Under the pieces are notes generated by a model. That model saw only the letters and a list, made by a program, of their open reading frames with translations. It did not search any database and was not told the DNA's origin. Shown in pieces: positions 35,540 through 44,850 of a stretch of DNA of 64,000 nucleotides (position 1 is its first letter; every line of letters starts with the position of its first letter). Origin of the DNA: Euborellia annulipes (taxonomy: Eukaryota; Arthropoda; Insecta; Dermaptera; Anisolabididae); contig JAKCPI010003278.1 in NCBI GenBank assembly GCA_023213315.1, forward strand, positions 1 through 64,000, written 5' to 3'. The position numbers were made by a program, and so were the translations under genes.

Positions 35540-36585
35540 CAAAACTGTAGGTGGCACGAAGAGGGGATTCCACTCGCTCAGTGTTGCGGCGAGTTGTAAT
35601 TTAAAGTTATTTATATAAATTATTTATCTTTTTTTTTAATAATAAGCTTATATGGACCCTGTTATGTATTAGTGTGTCAAGCGCCAAAAAATTAAAAATT
35701 GAATTAAGCAGGGAATTTTGTTTCAAATGCTATAATTAATAGTATTTTTCATGAAATATGTCCTAAAAAAATTTATATTTATTGTTACTTGCACAATTGA
35801 CAAAAAAAAATTATATAATCCAATTAAAACAAAAAACTTTAATGTTAATTTTCTCAAAACTCGGTAGCTGGCGCTTGACACACTATAGCGTAAGAGGGTC
35901 CATATAAAAATATTAAAATAAATTAAATTTTTTTTTTTTTTTTACATTTTTTGTCAATTGGCGGATCCTGTGATCAAATGGCTTTGGGAACTTCACTCAC
36001 CGGGGTATTTCTTTTGGATCAAGAATACTTTTTTAAAATTCTCTAAAAATTGCCTATTTCTAAATAGGCATAGCAGTTGTTAATCTTGTTATCTTATACT
36101 TTTGTCAGAATGATTCTTATCTTATATTAAAAATAAAAAATGAGGACTCGCCCAAACCCCAAGTAGGCTACAGTAACTTATATAAACGTAAACGAATGAA
36201 TTAATTTTATACTTGATACGCTATAATTAAAAAATAAATAAAAATTGTTATTACAGACTATTTAAATACGAAGTACTGAAATGAGAATGTAACAAGTGTT
36301 AGTAGTAAATATATAGGAGGTAGTAATTGAATTTGAGGTGGGAGCTGAGGGTGCATTCCATTCTTTATTGATTCTCCTACCCTCATGAAAATTAGCGTTG
36401 CATAATCACTTTAGCCTCTTTATTATTTTTATGACTACTTCATTTTTATAGGCAATGTCATAACTAGGGGAAATAACATCACTAAAAGGACATTGTTTAT
36501 TTTAACAAATAGAAATAGCAATTCTTATTTATTTTCTAGGGAAGATTTTCTTTTTACTTATATATTTTATTTATTAATACAGTAT
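35540..36585. other. Unassigned AT-rich sequence with a decayed inverted repeat
   Basis: TATGGACCCTGTTATGTATTAG (first 20: TATGGACCCTGTTATGTATT, near 35650) and an inverted TATAGCGTAAGAGGGTCCATAT near 35884 (core GAGGGTCCATAT) flank a shared GTGTCAAGCGCC/GGCGCTTGACAC pair. This forms a roughly 260-bp fold-back. The rest is featureless. Confidence 0.5.
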
Positions 36586-36589
36586 ATAG

Positions 36590-36935
36590 AAGGTATTGCG
36601 ATCGTGTGAAAAATTACGTTGTGGAGATTTTGATGGAAATATACGTCTTATTTCAATAAACTGGTTCACGCATAATGTTTTTTTTTTCTGTCGTTTTTTC
36701 TTTCAACTAGGGAGACTATTTAGAGTTTACAAACTTTCGTATATATTAGAAATGAGTATCAATGGTTTCAGACGGGTCTTCTACAGTCTTGTTTCTCGGG
36801 GGCCACCTATGCCGTCTCGGTGGCTATTGATAATTTTTCTTGCCAGAATAAAATAATTGATAAGCATAGAACACAACTTTCGAATATTGAAGATAAGAGA
36901 AAGTTATGTGCTGTGGGATTCACATCAGATTTTTT
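36590..36935 (+). mobile_element. HP-family repeat, decayed
   Basis: Traces of the body (GTGGAGATTTTGATGG) at the left and a recognisable hairpin end (GCATAGAACACAACTTTCG to ACATCAGATTTTTT) at 36863-36935. Confidence 0.5.
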
Positions 36936-37037
36936 AGATTTCCTTCAGGTGAAGCTTAAAGAATATTTTATAATTATTATTATGGTTTTTATTTGAACTT
37001 TATATCTTTTTTTTTTATTTCATTTAAGATCTTTTTC

Positions 37038-37263
37038 GCCTACGGGCTTGGTCTAGTTGGTAGCGTGCCTATATCTAACGTCGCGGGTTCCGACCCCAGG
37101 CAGTCCGATGATTTTATTTAAACCATTTGGATTCCAAATAGCTTAAATAAAAATGCCTGGACCCCCAATAGATATACTCATTACAACGGTTATCGTAAAA
37201 GTCTTATATTGCCTAAGTTGCCGAAAAGACTGTGAATGTGTGTGTAAGTTTGAGTGTGATGAG
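37038..37263 (+). repeat. tRNA-derived SINE (S2 family), interrupted at its tail
   Basis: A box GGTCTAGTTGGTAGCGTGCC and B box GCGGGTTCCGACCCC, then CAGTCCGATG, the CCATTTGG palindrome and a tail to GAGTGTGATGAG. A hAT element (37264-37921) cuts the tail. The remainder ATGAGAAAAAAGTGTG resumes at 37924. Confidence 0.75.
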
Positions 37264-37921
37264 TAGGGCTCGGATTTCGCCCTATTTGCCTTTTTTTAAT
37301 TTATGGCTTAAAATTTAGGCCAATATGATATGTATACGTTTCATGAAATTCTAAATAAAAGAAGAGGCATTTGTTAGTGCCTATAATGCCTATTTTGGCC
37401 GATTCTGGGTTTTAGTGCCTATTTCATCTATAAATGCCTTTTTTAGTGCCTATTGTAAGTTCAAATAGCCAATTTCAATTTTTTACGAGCTAAATTTAAA
37501 ATTTTTTTTAATTGTCAAGAAAATATTTCAAGGGGGGGGGGGTAAAGGGGGTAATTCCCCCCTCCCCCCGAGATTTAAAAAAAATACTTTTTTTCAAAAA
37601 AAAAAAAAAAAAAAAAAATTATTTTTAATGTAAAATTTTAAAAATTAGTACTTAAAAATTTGATTTGTATTTATATTCTGGCAAACAAGTACAGAATGCG
37701 CCTTTAAATTACCGATAATAAGAAAAAATTGTGTGCTGTGGGACCAGTCACGCCAGATTACCAAAAATAAGACATCAATTTTTTTATATTATTTCTAAAA
37801 TAATGCCTTTTAAGTGCCTTTTTTACAATAAATGCCCTTTTAAGTGCCTATTTTAATAATTTTTAGTGCTTAGTTGCCTGCCTATTTTAAAGATTTTTAG
37901 TGCCTATAAATCCGAGCCCTA
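37264..37921. mobile_element. hAT element, 658 bp, TIR TAGGGCTCGGATTT
   Basis: A perfect 14-bp inverted repeat TAGGGCTCGGATTT/AAATCCGAGCCCTA and a perfect duplication GTGATGAG (37256-37263, 37922-37929). The subterminal parts repeat AGTGCCTATTTT many times. A G-run/C-run pair and a long A-run mark the centre, and an HP fragment (37710-37760) is nested inside. Confidence 0.95.
37710..37760 (+). mobile_element. HP-family hairpin fragment inside the hAT element
   Basis: TTGTGTGCTGTGGGACCAGT and CACGCCAGATTA match the hairpin arm of the HP family. Confidence 0.5.
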
Positions 37922-37954
37922 GTGATGAGAAAAAAGTGTGAATGTTTCGCAGGC

Positions 37955-38015
37955 ATCGAAGGCCATTTAGACCCATTTATTTCAATTGAATTGGTAGCCA
38001 ATTCAATTCTTGATA
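37955..38015 (-). repeat. SINE tail (S1 family)
   Basis: GGCCATTTAGACCCATTTAT and TTCAATTGAATTGGTAGCC form the inverted S1 tail. Confidence 0.5.
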
Positions 38016-38204
38016 TCTTAAAAAACAAAAAAGGATATGTTTAGAGCCTCCATAATTACTTAAAGTTGATAGAATTAATGAAATAAGAGAAAATGCTGGC
38101 TGAATTTGGACCCATCTTTACTTAAATACAAAATTTACTTTATTTTTTATTACTCCTCCATTATTTTTTTTTTAAATTTTATTCAATATTTTAATTATCA
38201 ATCT

Positions 38205-38488
38205 TTTCTTCTTCGCCCCCTCTTCCCTCTCGCTCATTTCCCCTCTCTGTACTCTTTGCTCCCCCCCTCCCCTTACTAATTAGCCAATCAGATCCTTGGC
38301 GCCAGAATACGCCTTCTTAATAGGGAAGACTAGAGACCTTGAGAGGTCAGTAGTGGGCTAGCCCTTGTCTAGTGTTAATCCGCGATGCTCTTCATAAGAA
38401 AACCGAAGCGTTCTCATTTGCCAGGCAGCCATCGTGGACGCCGGCCACCTCGTCCTCTCTCTCCTCATTGCTCATCGTTTTTAATTAG
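38205..38488 (+). promoter_or_regulatory. Candidate promoter and first exon
   Basis: A unique GC-richer block. It has a C/T-rich tract (38210-38275), a CCAAT box in TTAGCCAATCAGATCC (38279-38294) and an arthropod-type initiator TCAGT at 38347-38351. A CpG-containing stretch runs to a donor-like TTAG|GTATTT at 38488/38489. It has no similarity to the repeats here. If transcribed rightwards it could be the start of a long 5' UTR intron of the adenylyl cyclase gene. The TTAG|GTATTT end, preceded by pyrimidines, could alternatively be another recursive splice point. Prediction only. Confidence 0.35.
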
Positions 38489-38489
38489 G

Positions 38490-39155
38490 TATTTCAATTC
38501 AAAATTTATAATTATTCATTCATTATGCTCTTTAGTGGCCAAATATTTATAATTAATATTTAAATTTAAGAATTTCACAAAATGAGTGTTGATTGCATGC
38601 ATCGTTTAATCTGTTTGCTCTCGATCTTAACTATTTTTCTGCAAATTTTTTTTACTCTTTACTTAAATGTAAAAATCTTTCGATACTATTTAAATGTTAA
38701 TATGCATCGTACCTTTTGTCTGAATTAATATTTTGAGATTTTAGTGACATTGACTTCAATTATTAATCCCTCTCTCAATAATTTTGCATAAAGTCAAAGA
38801 ATATTAATAGTTTGTTTTTTTATTTAAAGTCTTTATATTGTTAATAGTTAGTGATTTTTCTATTCTTTTCTTATGGATTCTTGAATGGAATATTCTGAAT
38901 CTTATATAGCCATATAGGCATACTAACAGGTTCATGCCTGTTCATCTCTATCTAATCTATTACTATATTTAAAGCAATAAGCAAACAACGTGTGTGTAGA
39001 ACATATGATTTATACAAAATTCCTTTGTTTTTTAACCGACCTTAATGAAATTTAAGAGTATAGCTAGGCCATGACAAAAAAGAATAATAATTTAAATGAT
39101 ATTTACAAGGGGGGACATAAGGGATTTAATTTTTTAATTTTTCTTATATGAAACA
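38490..39155. other. Unassigned AT-rich sequence
   Basis: Nothing recognised. Confidence 0.5.
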
Positions 39156-39157
39156 AG

Positions 39158-39222
39158 TCGCAAAGCCCGCTTTCAGCGGGCTTTCTTCTAGCCAGAGGGC
39201 TGCGCCCCTAGATCCCCTTGTT
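39158..39222 (-). repeat. GC-rich repeated module
   Basis: Inverted relative of 15838-15908, with a perfect AAAGCCCGC/GCGGGCTTT hairpin and GGGCTGCGCCCC. Confidence 0.45.
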
Positions 39223-39226
39223 CTTG

Positions 39227-39345
39227 CCTTTCGGTAAGAGTAAGTTGTGCACCGTGCTGGTCACACCAGATTTTTTTTGTGTGGAGATATATTTAGTTTT
39301 CCATAGCACCTTAGTTTCAAACTTGGCCACGTGCATTTCATAAGT
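39227..39345 (-). mobile_element. HP-family repeat, truncated
   Basis: Begins inside the hairpin (CTTTCGGTAAGAG) and passes CACACCAGATTTTTTTTGTG into CATAGCACCTTAGTTTC, matching the variant at 42690-42740. Confidence 0.6.
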
Positions 39346-39690
39346 AAATAAAATGTATTGGATTAATGCATTGAGATTTATTCACCCAAAAAGAAAGAGA
39401 GGGAAGATCATGAGTGCAAGTGTCAAAGAGATTAAATATTTCAAACAATGTCACCCATTTTCTCAGAAACAATTAAATCGAGCAAAAAATAATAATAAAA
39501 AAAACAATTATAATTATTTTCTATTTTTATTATATTCATCAAAAATCCAAAAAATAAAAAAAAACTGAATTACATCAGCAAAGTGTACTTCAAACAATTT
39601 TCACAAAATATTACTGATAGCTATACTTTTTAAAAGGGTAATCTAAATAATAATTGATTTATATGATTTTTTTTTTAATAAAAAAAAAAT
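39346..39690. other. Unassigned AT-rich sequence
   Basis: A 71-codon frame (39353-39568) is lysine/asparagine-rich and AT-driven; no domain recognised. Confidence 0.45.
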
Positions 39691-39694
39691 TCAC

Positions 39695-39868
39695 ACTTTT
39701 TTCTCATTCACACTCACACTCACACACACATTCACAGTCTTTTCGGCAACTTAGGCCATTTAAAACTTTTGACGATAACCGTTATGACTATATATTATTA
39801 TTTGGGGCCCAGGCATTCTTATTTAAGCCATTTGGTATCCAAATGGCTTAAATAAAATCATCGGAGTA
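39695..39868 (-). repeat. tRNA-derived SINE (S2 family), tail half
   Basis: Inverted match to the tail of the 37-kb copy, through the CCATTTGG palindrome and down to ATCATCGGA. It preserves the uninterrupted version of the site where the 37-kb copy holds a hAT element. Confidence 0.7.
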
Positions 39869-39974
39869 ATGTCATTACTTGATTGTATCTTGACTATGAA
39901 AATAGCAAAAAATTTTAACAACAAAAAACTCATTTGTTGAGTGTGGAAGTGGCTGTGATTAATATCTTAAAAAG

Positions 39975-40530
39975 AATGGAAGGAGGTAGCAGCCAGGAAG
40001 GAGTGTCTCCAAAACAATGAAACTCCCAGATATTCGCGACGTTTCGGTCCAAATTTATTTGACCATCATCAGGCAATCAGGAGTTGTCATATGTAAATTT
40101 ATATAAATTATATTTAATCATATGTTGCTTCGGACTTGTTAATGACATTAAAATTTTGCTCATCTGCAATCGAAGGCTTAGATATGTGAGAGTAATGACT
40201 ATTGATGAATGATTACTTCCTCACATATCTAAGCCTTCGATTGCCTATTGATGAATGATTACTTCCTCACATATCTAAGCCTTCGATTGCCTATTGATGA
40301 ATGATTACTTCCTCACATATCTAAGCCTTCGATTGCAGATGAGCAAAATTTTAATGTCATTAACAAGTCCGAAGCAACATATGATTAAATATATTTATAT
40401 AAATTTACATATGACAACTCCTGATTGCTGATGATGGTCAAATAAATTTGGAACCAAAACGTCGCGTATCTGGGAGTTTCATTGTTTTGGAACTCCTTCC
40501 TGGCTGTACCTCCTTCCATTCTTTTAAGAA
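39975..40530. mobile_element. Penelope-type fold-back with hammerheads and a central triplication
   Basis: Arms run from AAGAATGGAAGGAGGTAGC and mirror back to ACCTCCTTCCATTCTT. Each arm has a hammerhead (minus strand at left, plus strand at right). The centre is three tandem 46-bp units starting at 40201, 40247 and 40293. No coding sequence. Confidence 0.7.
40034..40076 (-). ncRNA. Hammerhead ribozyme motif, complete core
   Basis: On the minus strand CTGATGA (complement 40066-40072), stem II GGTC/GACC with an A/T-rich loop, then GAAAC and GTC (complement 40038-40045). The partner at 40430-40478 reads CTGATGA but has AAAACGTC, so it is damaged. Confidence 0.7.
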
Positions 40531-40640
40531 AAAAAAAAAAAAAAACTCATTTATCATCATATTGTTACATTAAATAGAATACGTAGTAGGACCTAACAAC
40601 AACTATGTATACCAAAGGAGACTTAACTCTCTCCCACTAG

Positions 40641-40694
40641 AATAGTTCACTGAGGATGGGCGAATAAATTTTGCCCGAAACGTCTGGACATTCA
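40641..40694 (+). ncRNA. Hammerhead ribozyme motif, complete core with long stem I
   Basis: CTGAGGA (40650-40656) fits CUGANGA. Stem II is GGGC/GCCC, and GAAACGTC lies at 40677-40684. Stem I pairs GAAT-A-GTTCA with TGGAC-ATTC (nine pairs, one bulged A). It stands alone, not as an inverted pair. Confidence 0.75.
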
Positions 40695-40908
40695 AAGGGA
40701 ATCGAGAGCGTTTTTATTTCTTGGCTGCCTGCATTTATATCCTTCCTCATTAAATTCTGTTATCATGGCAACCATTTCTCCTATCTTTCCTATGAAGAAC
40801 AAGAGTAAAGTGGTCTTCATACGATTTCAACGGCAAAATGAGAATATACATTTTAAAGAGCATCTAAAAAATAGTTGATTTATGAATAAAAAAATTTGTT
40901 GGAGCGAA

Positions 40909-41147
40909 CTCAGGAATTTGCAGTGACTTTGCAGCCAGAGGAGATTAAATAAAAAATCTTTTATTTAATTTTTTATTCGCCGACGTTTCGGTCGCCAATC
41001 GCGACCTTCATCAGGGCAAATATTGTCAAATATACACGATCTTAGGTATCTCAATATTCATTGCAATTAAATACAAAATCCCTTTAATTTGCTATGTACA
41101 AAAGAATTCACTATAACTTGCTGTTCGGAGGTCTCTTATTCAAAAAA
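40909..41147 (-). mobile_element. Penelope-type insertion with hammerhead
   Basis: Shares the CTTTGCAGCCAG arm and hammerhead with the 5.5-kb insertion. It is flanked by AGCGAA at 40903-40908 and 41148-41153, a likely target duplication within the HP repeat. Confidence 0.7.
40979..41023 (-). ncRNA. Hammerhead ribozyme motif, complete core
   Basis: CTGATGA (complement 41008-41014), stem II GGTCGC/GCGACC with loop GATTG, GAAAC and GTC (complement 40982-40989). Stem I is ATTTGCC/GGCGAAT. It differs from the 5.5-kb copy by changes that keep both stems paired. Confidence 0.78.
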
Positions 41148-41584
41148 AGCGAATTTTGAGAAAATAAAAAAAAAAAAAAACTAAAAAAGTGCATCAGTAA
41201 AGTACTAGTACTTTTTGGTCGAAAAAATTAAAAATTAAATTTAAAATTTCCACCTCTTAGCTCATTTCCTTCATGATCATGATCAAAAATGTCCAGACAC
41301 ACACACACACCGTCCAATTTGCGGGTCTCAGGGGATCTCAAAACATGTGTATATCCATCAAAATCTCTACATCGAATTTTTGACATGATCGCAATACTTT
41401 CTCTCTCTATATATTTCATATATAGGGTAAGAGAGAGTCTTCTTCTGTCCTCGCCCTTATTATTCCCGCGATCCTCTCCACTCCCCCTATCCAAGGTAAG
41501 AGAAAGTAAAAATTGAAATCTCAAGACTGATTTGGACCTCAGAATCAAATCCCATTTCGGAGTAAAATTTCGATTGATTGGGGG

Positions 41585-41800
41585 GTAAAATATTATATTT
41601 AAGTTAAGCACCTCCTTGAAGCGGAAAACTAAGCTTTTGAACAAAATCGGCTAAAAAATACTAGTACTTTACTGATGTACTTTTTCAGTTTTTTTTTTTT
41701 TTCTCGATTTTCTCAAAATTCACTCTAACGATTTTGCTTAAAATTCATAAATTAATTATTTTCAGATACTCTTTTAAATGTATATTCTTATTTTGCCCTT
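41585..41800 (+). mobile_element. HP-family repeat, internal fragment
   Basis: AAGCTTTTGAACAAAATCGG, ACTAGTACTTTACTGATG and the following body, cut off where the next copy begins. Confidence 0.65.
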
Positions 41801-41807
41801 TTTTACT

Positions 41808-42330
41808 TTCTCTTACCTATGTATATATGTAATATATATATATAGAGAAAGTATTGGTTTCATGTCAAAAATTCGATGTCGAGATTTTGATGGATCTTCA
41901 CGTTTTGAGGTCCCCTGAATCCAAAAAAGTGGTTTTCGCGACATGGTCTGTCTGTCTGTCTGTCTGTCTGTCTGTGTGTGTGTGTGTGTGTGTGTGTCTG
42001 TGTGTGTTCAATTTTAAGCATGAAGGAATTGAGCTATGAGGCTGAAATTTTATATTTAAGTTAAACATCTCCCGGGACCGACAAAATAAGCTTTTAATCA
42101 AAATCGGCCAAAAAGTACTAGTACTTTACTGATGTACTTTTTCAGTTTTTTTCGATTTTCTCAAAATTCGCTCTAACGATTTTGATTAAAATTCAAAAAT
42201 CAATTATTTATTAGATGCTCTTTCAAATGTATATTCTCGTTTTGCCCTCAAAATTGTTTGAAGCACACTTTACTCTTGTGCTTCATAGGAAAGATAGGAG
42301 AAATAAATGGTTGCCATGGTAACCGAATTT
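41808..42330 (+). mobile_element. HP-family repeat, copy lacking the hairpin end
   Basis: Clean ACTTTCTCTTACC end, a (GTCT)n(GT)n array at about 41948-42006, and body up to GGTTGCCATGGTAACCGAAT. It is nearly identical to 11488-11960 in this part. Confidence 0.75.
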
Positions 42331-42690
42331 AAATCTTTTTCTTTTTATTAGATTAAAAATCAATTATTATTTAAACGCCCATTTTTTTTTTCGGAGAAAA
42401 ACATATCTCTCTCTCTCACAAAACTATCTTCTCTCTTTCTACGCGTTTTAAATTTTTCTACCTTATCTTCGCATTTGGCCAATGTTAATTTCCTATAGGG
42501 ATTTGTATGTTAATTTCGATTCAAAAGGGGGTCCCCTTTGGAACTTTTTACGCATTTAAAATTTTTTTTCCAATTCTTATGAAATTTTGTATTTATTTAC
42601 GAATCTATATTGTGTATAAAATGTCCAAATATGAGATTAAAATTTTGAAAAATAACCATAGTTTATTTGAAGCAGTCAACATTTAAAATG
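42331..42690. other. Unassigned sequence between HP pieces
   Basis: T-rich sequence with a (TC)n run near 42407. It separates the body and hairpin halves of what may be one HP copy, so it is either an insertion or variant body. Confidence 0.4.
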
Positions 42691-42836
42691 CAAGTTTGAA
42701 ACTAAGGTGCTATGGGAAACTAAATATATCTCGACACAAAAAATCTGGTGTGACCAGCACAGTGCGCAACTTTCTCTTACCGAAGGGTAAGAGAAAGTTG
42801 TGTGCTGTGCGCCAGTCACACCAGATTTTTTAATCT
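42691..42836 (+). mobile_element. HP-family hairpin end
   Basis: The hairpin at 42745-42824 has the inner stem CTTTCTCTTACC/GGTAAGAGAAAG around a GAAG loop. It ends CACACCAGATTTTTT. Confidence 0.7.
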
Positions 42837-42839
42837 TAT

Positions 42840-43490
42840 TTGAAGAACATTTTTTTTCCAAGCTCGTTGACCATTACAAACTCGAATACATGCTCATTTA
42901 CCCATATAAGGAGCCACCCTCCTGTTTAATTCCTTTAAATTTAATCAACTTTAAAAAAGGGATTCAATCACCTAATGAACAAGTAATGTACATTCATTTA
43001 GGTTTATGAGGGGAAACAATAAAAATCTTTTCTTTTTTTTTTTTCAAATACGAGGGACTTTTTTTAGAACTTGCACATTAAATAGGCCTCTAACAAATTA
43101 CACGAATACTGGAACAATATAAATACACATAATTAAGTATGTTAAAAATGGAACCTAAAAAAAGGTCATTAAAAAGGTATTTCACTGTAAAAATCACTAA
43201 ACGTTTTTCTAATGTAAACAATTAATCAACTCTCTTCCTTTAAAGGGCGTTATTATAATATATTAATCAAGTCAATGGACTTTCACCTTTTTTCCATAAC
43301 TAAAAATAATTATTTTTATTTTTGGGCAATTGGATGCCGTTTTGCGTCCTTTTTCGCATTTTTTTGAAAAAAACAAAATAAGGAAAAGTTTTGTCTCTCT
43401 CTCAAGAAAAAAGAACCAAGGAAATTAGAGATTTTGTTTGAGATTTGAGGTCTATTGGCACCACATTATTTATTTTTATTAAAAATTTAA
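42840..43490. other. Unassigned AT-rich sequence
   Basis: Nothing recognised. Confidence 0.5.
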
Positions 43491-43494
43491 AAAA

Positions 43495-43592
43495 AAAAAA
43501 AATGTTCCCAACAAAAATCGAACTAGTGACTTCTTGTTTACAGACTTACCAGCTCGGCTACCTGACTTTACTGTTCAGATATAACAAAATTA
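43495..43592 (-). repeat. tRNA-like SINE fragment
   Basis: On the minus strand the A box GTAGCCGAGCTGGTAAGTC is good, but the B box AGTTCGATTTTT is degraded and followed by a T-run. Not a functional tRNA. Confidence 0.5.
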
Positions 43593-43599
43593 TTCAAAC

Positions 43600-44045
43600 T
43601 TATAGAACTCGGAAATCCTCAAAGTAAATCTTCTCGAGTATTTTTGAGTAGAGCATCGTACTGCTTTGGGAAATTGATGTCCAGATAAAAATCTTCAAAT
43701 CTATGAGTTTAAAAAAAATCGGTGAACCACCTCGTGGGATCCCCCTTATAAGATTGACATTTCAATCTTTTTTTTTTTTTTATTCTGCCCCTTTGGCTTA
43801 CCGTCATTGGGCTAAAGGTCGTTACAAAATATATTTTTACAAAAATTTGTATAACAAAAAAAAAAAAAAATTAAATACAATAATACAACAATATAAGTAC
43901 AATAAAAACCTATTACAAACATTTCAATCTTATTTGTCAATTTGCTCTTCTTTTATTTGTGTCAATATAAAACACTGATAGGCAACCTTTATGTATTAAA
44001 TTCATCATATAGCCTATTATTATAATAAACCAGTATTTCCCGCCC
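43600..44045. other. Unassigned AT-rich sequence
   Basis: Long T and A runs; nothing recognised. Confidence 0.5.
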
Positions 44046-44049
44046 CCAA

Positions 44050-44850
44050 GGCCGAGAGTTTAGAGCCATTAATAAAGGCTCTAACGAGACAGAACCTTTC
44101 GCGTCGCTCAGGCTACGCGCGTATTTCGCGGTGAAAGGCGTTTTTGCTAAGCCACACAGGAAGCGTAATCTGGGCGTACGATCCGGTATTGTGTATATGT
44201 TTCAACAACCTTTTATTTAATGAATTTATAAATATTTGATAAATAAAGTATTATATTACGAAAGAAATAGAATATCATTGCAAAATTAGATTTTATTTAA
44301 ATCTTATTTTATTAATGATAACTTTGATTAAATATTTTTCGAGGCTTGTAAATTAGAATAAGATAATACTATTCAATTACATCGATTCGGACTTTTTACT
44401 AATCATAGATTGGCTGCCAACAAAAAACGTATTTTATTATTTACTTTTATTTAGTTAGGAGGCGAAAAAACAAGTGTTTTAACTCTATAAGTTTTTTTAT
44501 TTCATTACCTCATCTTGATGATTCGCCTGTTCGCGCGAAGGAGTTGTAATTTTGTACAACTCGAAAAAGCTGTCGCGCGAAAGAGAGCGTTTACGCCGCG
44601 TAAGTTCGCCCCCTGTGTGACGGGGATGATACAGTCTTACCTTATACAACATTTCGCGGCCTTTCGCGGCGTTGAAAAAACGCCAAGCGACGCGAATTTC
44701 GCGTTCTGTCTGTTAGAGCCTTAAATGTCAATATTGATAATTTTAAAGCCAAGTGGTATGGGTTCAGATCCTAGGCAGTCAGATGAATATTTATTTAAAT
44801 CATTTGGATACAAAATGGTATAAATAAATGTGCCTGGATCCCACATAAAT
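44050..44850 (+). repeat. SINE (S2-related), split by a Harbinger MITE
   Basis: GGCCGAGAGTTTAGAGCCAT lies left of the MITE. ATGTCAATATTGAT, the B box GGGTTCAGATCC and CAGTCAGATG lie to its right, ending at the CATTTGG palindrome and TGCCTGGATCCC. The related copy at 62764 is uninterrupted. Confidence 0.7.
44076..44721. mobile_element. PIF/Harbinger-type MITE, TSD TAA
   Basis: Termini AGGCTCTAACGAGACAGAAC and (inverted) AGGCTCTAACAGACAGAAC are flanked by TAA (44073-44075, 44722-44724). Subterminal GCGTCGC and TTCGCGGC motifs recur on both sides. The 3-bp TAA duplication and GGCTCT-type end suggest PIF/Harbinger. No transposase; the 69-codon frame (44515-44724) is by-product. Confidence 0.78.

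Larger units (their letters stand above)
40762..41508 (-). mobile_element. HP-family repeat, interrupted by a Penelope-type piece
   Basis: Body sequence (GGCAACCATTTCTCC onward) is broken at 40909 and resumes at 41148 with a duplicated AGCGAA. It continues to a short CACACA tract and an ACTTTCTC end duplicated around 41398-41508 (two GGTAAGAG-type ends). Confidence 0.7.

Noticed and set aside
39158..39222. Rho-independent terminator (GC hairpin then T-rich DNA)
   Set aside because: Bacterial terminators do not apply in this eukaryotic setting, and the hairpin belongs to a dispersed module.
40201..40338. CRISPR-like direct repeats
   Set aside because: Only three contiguous units without spacers, in a eukaryotic fold-back element.
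44515..44724. Arginine-rich 69-codon frame
   Set aside because: It is the end of the Harbinger-type MITE and stops at its border.
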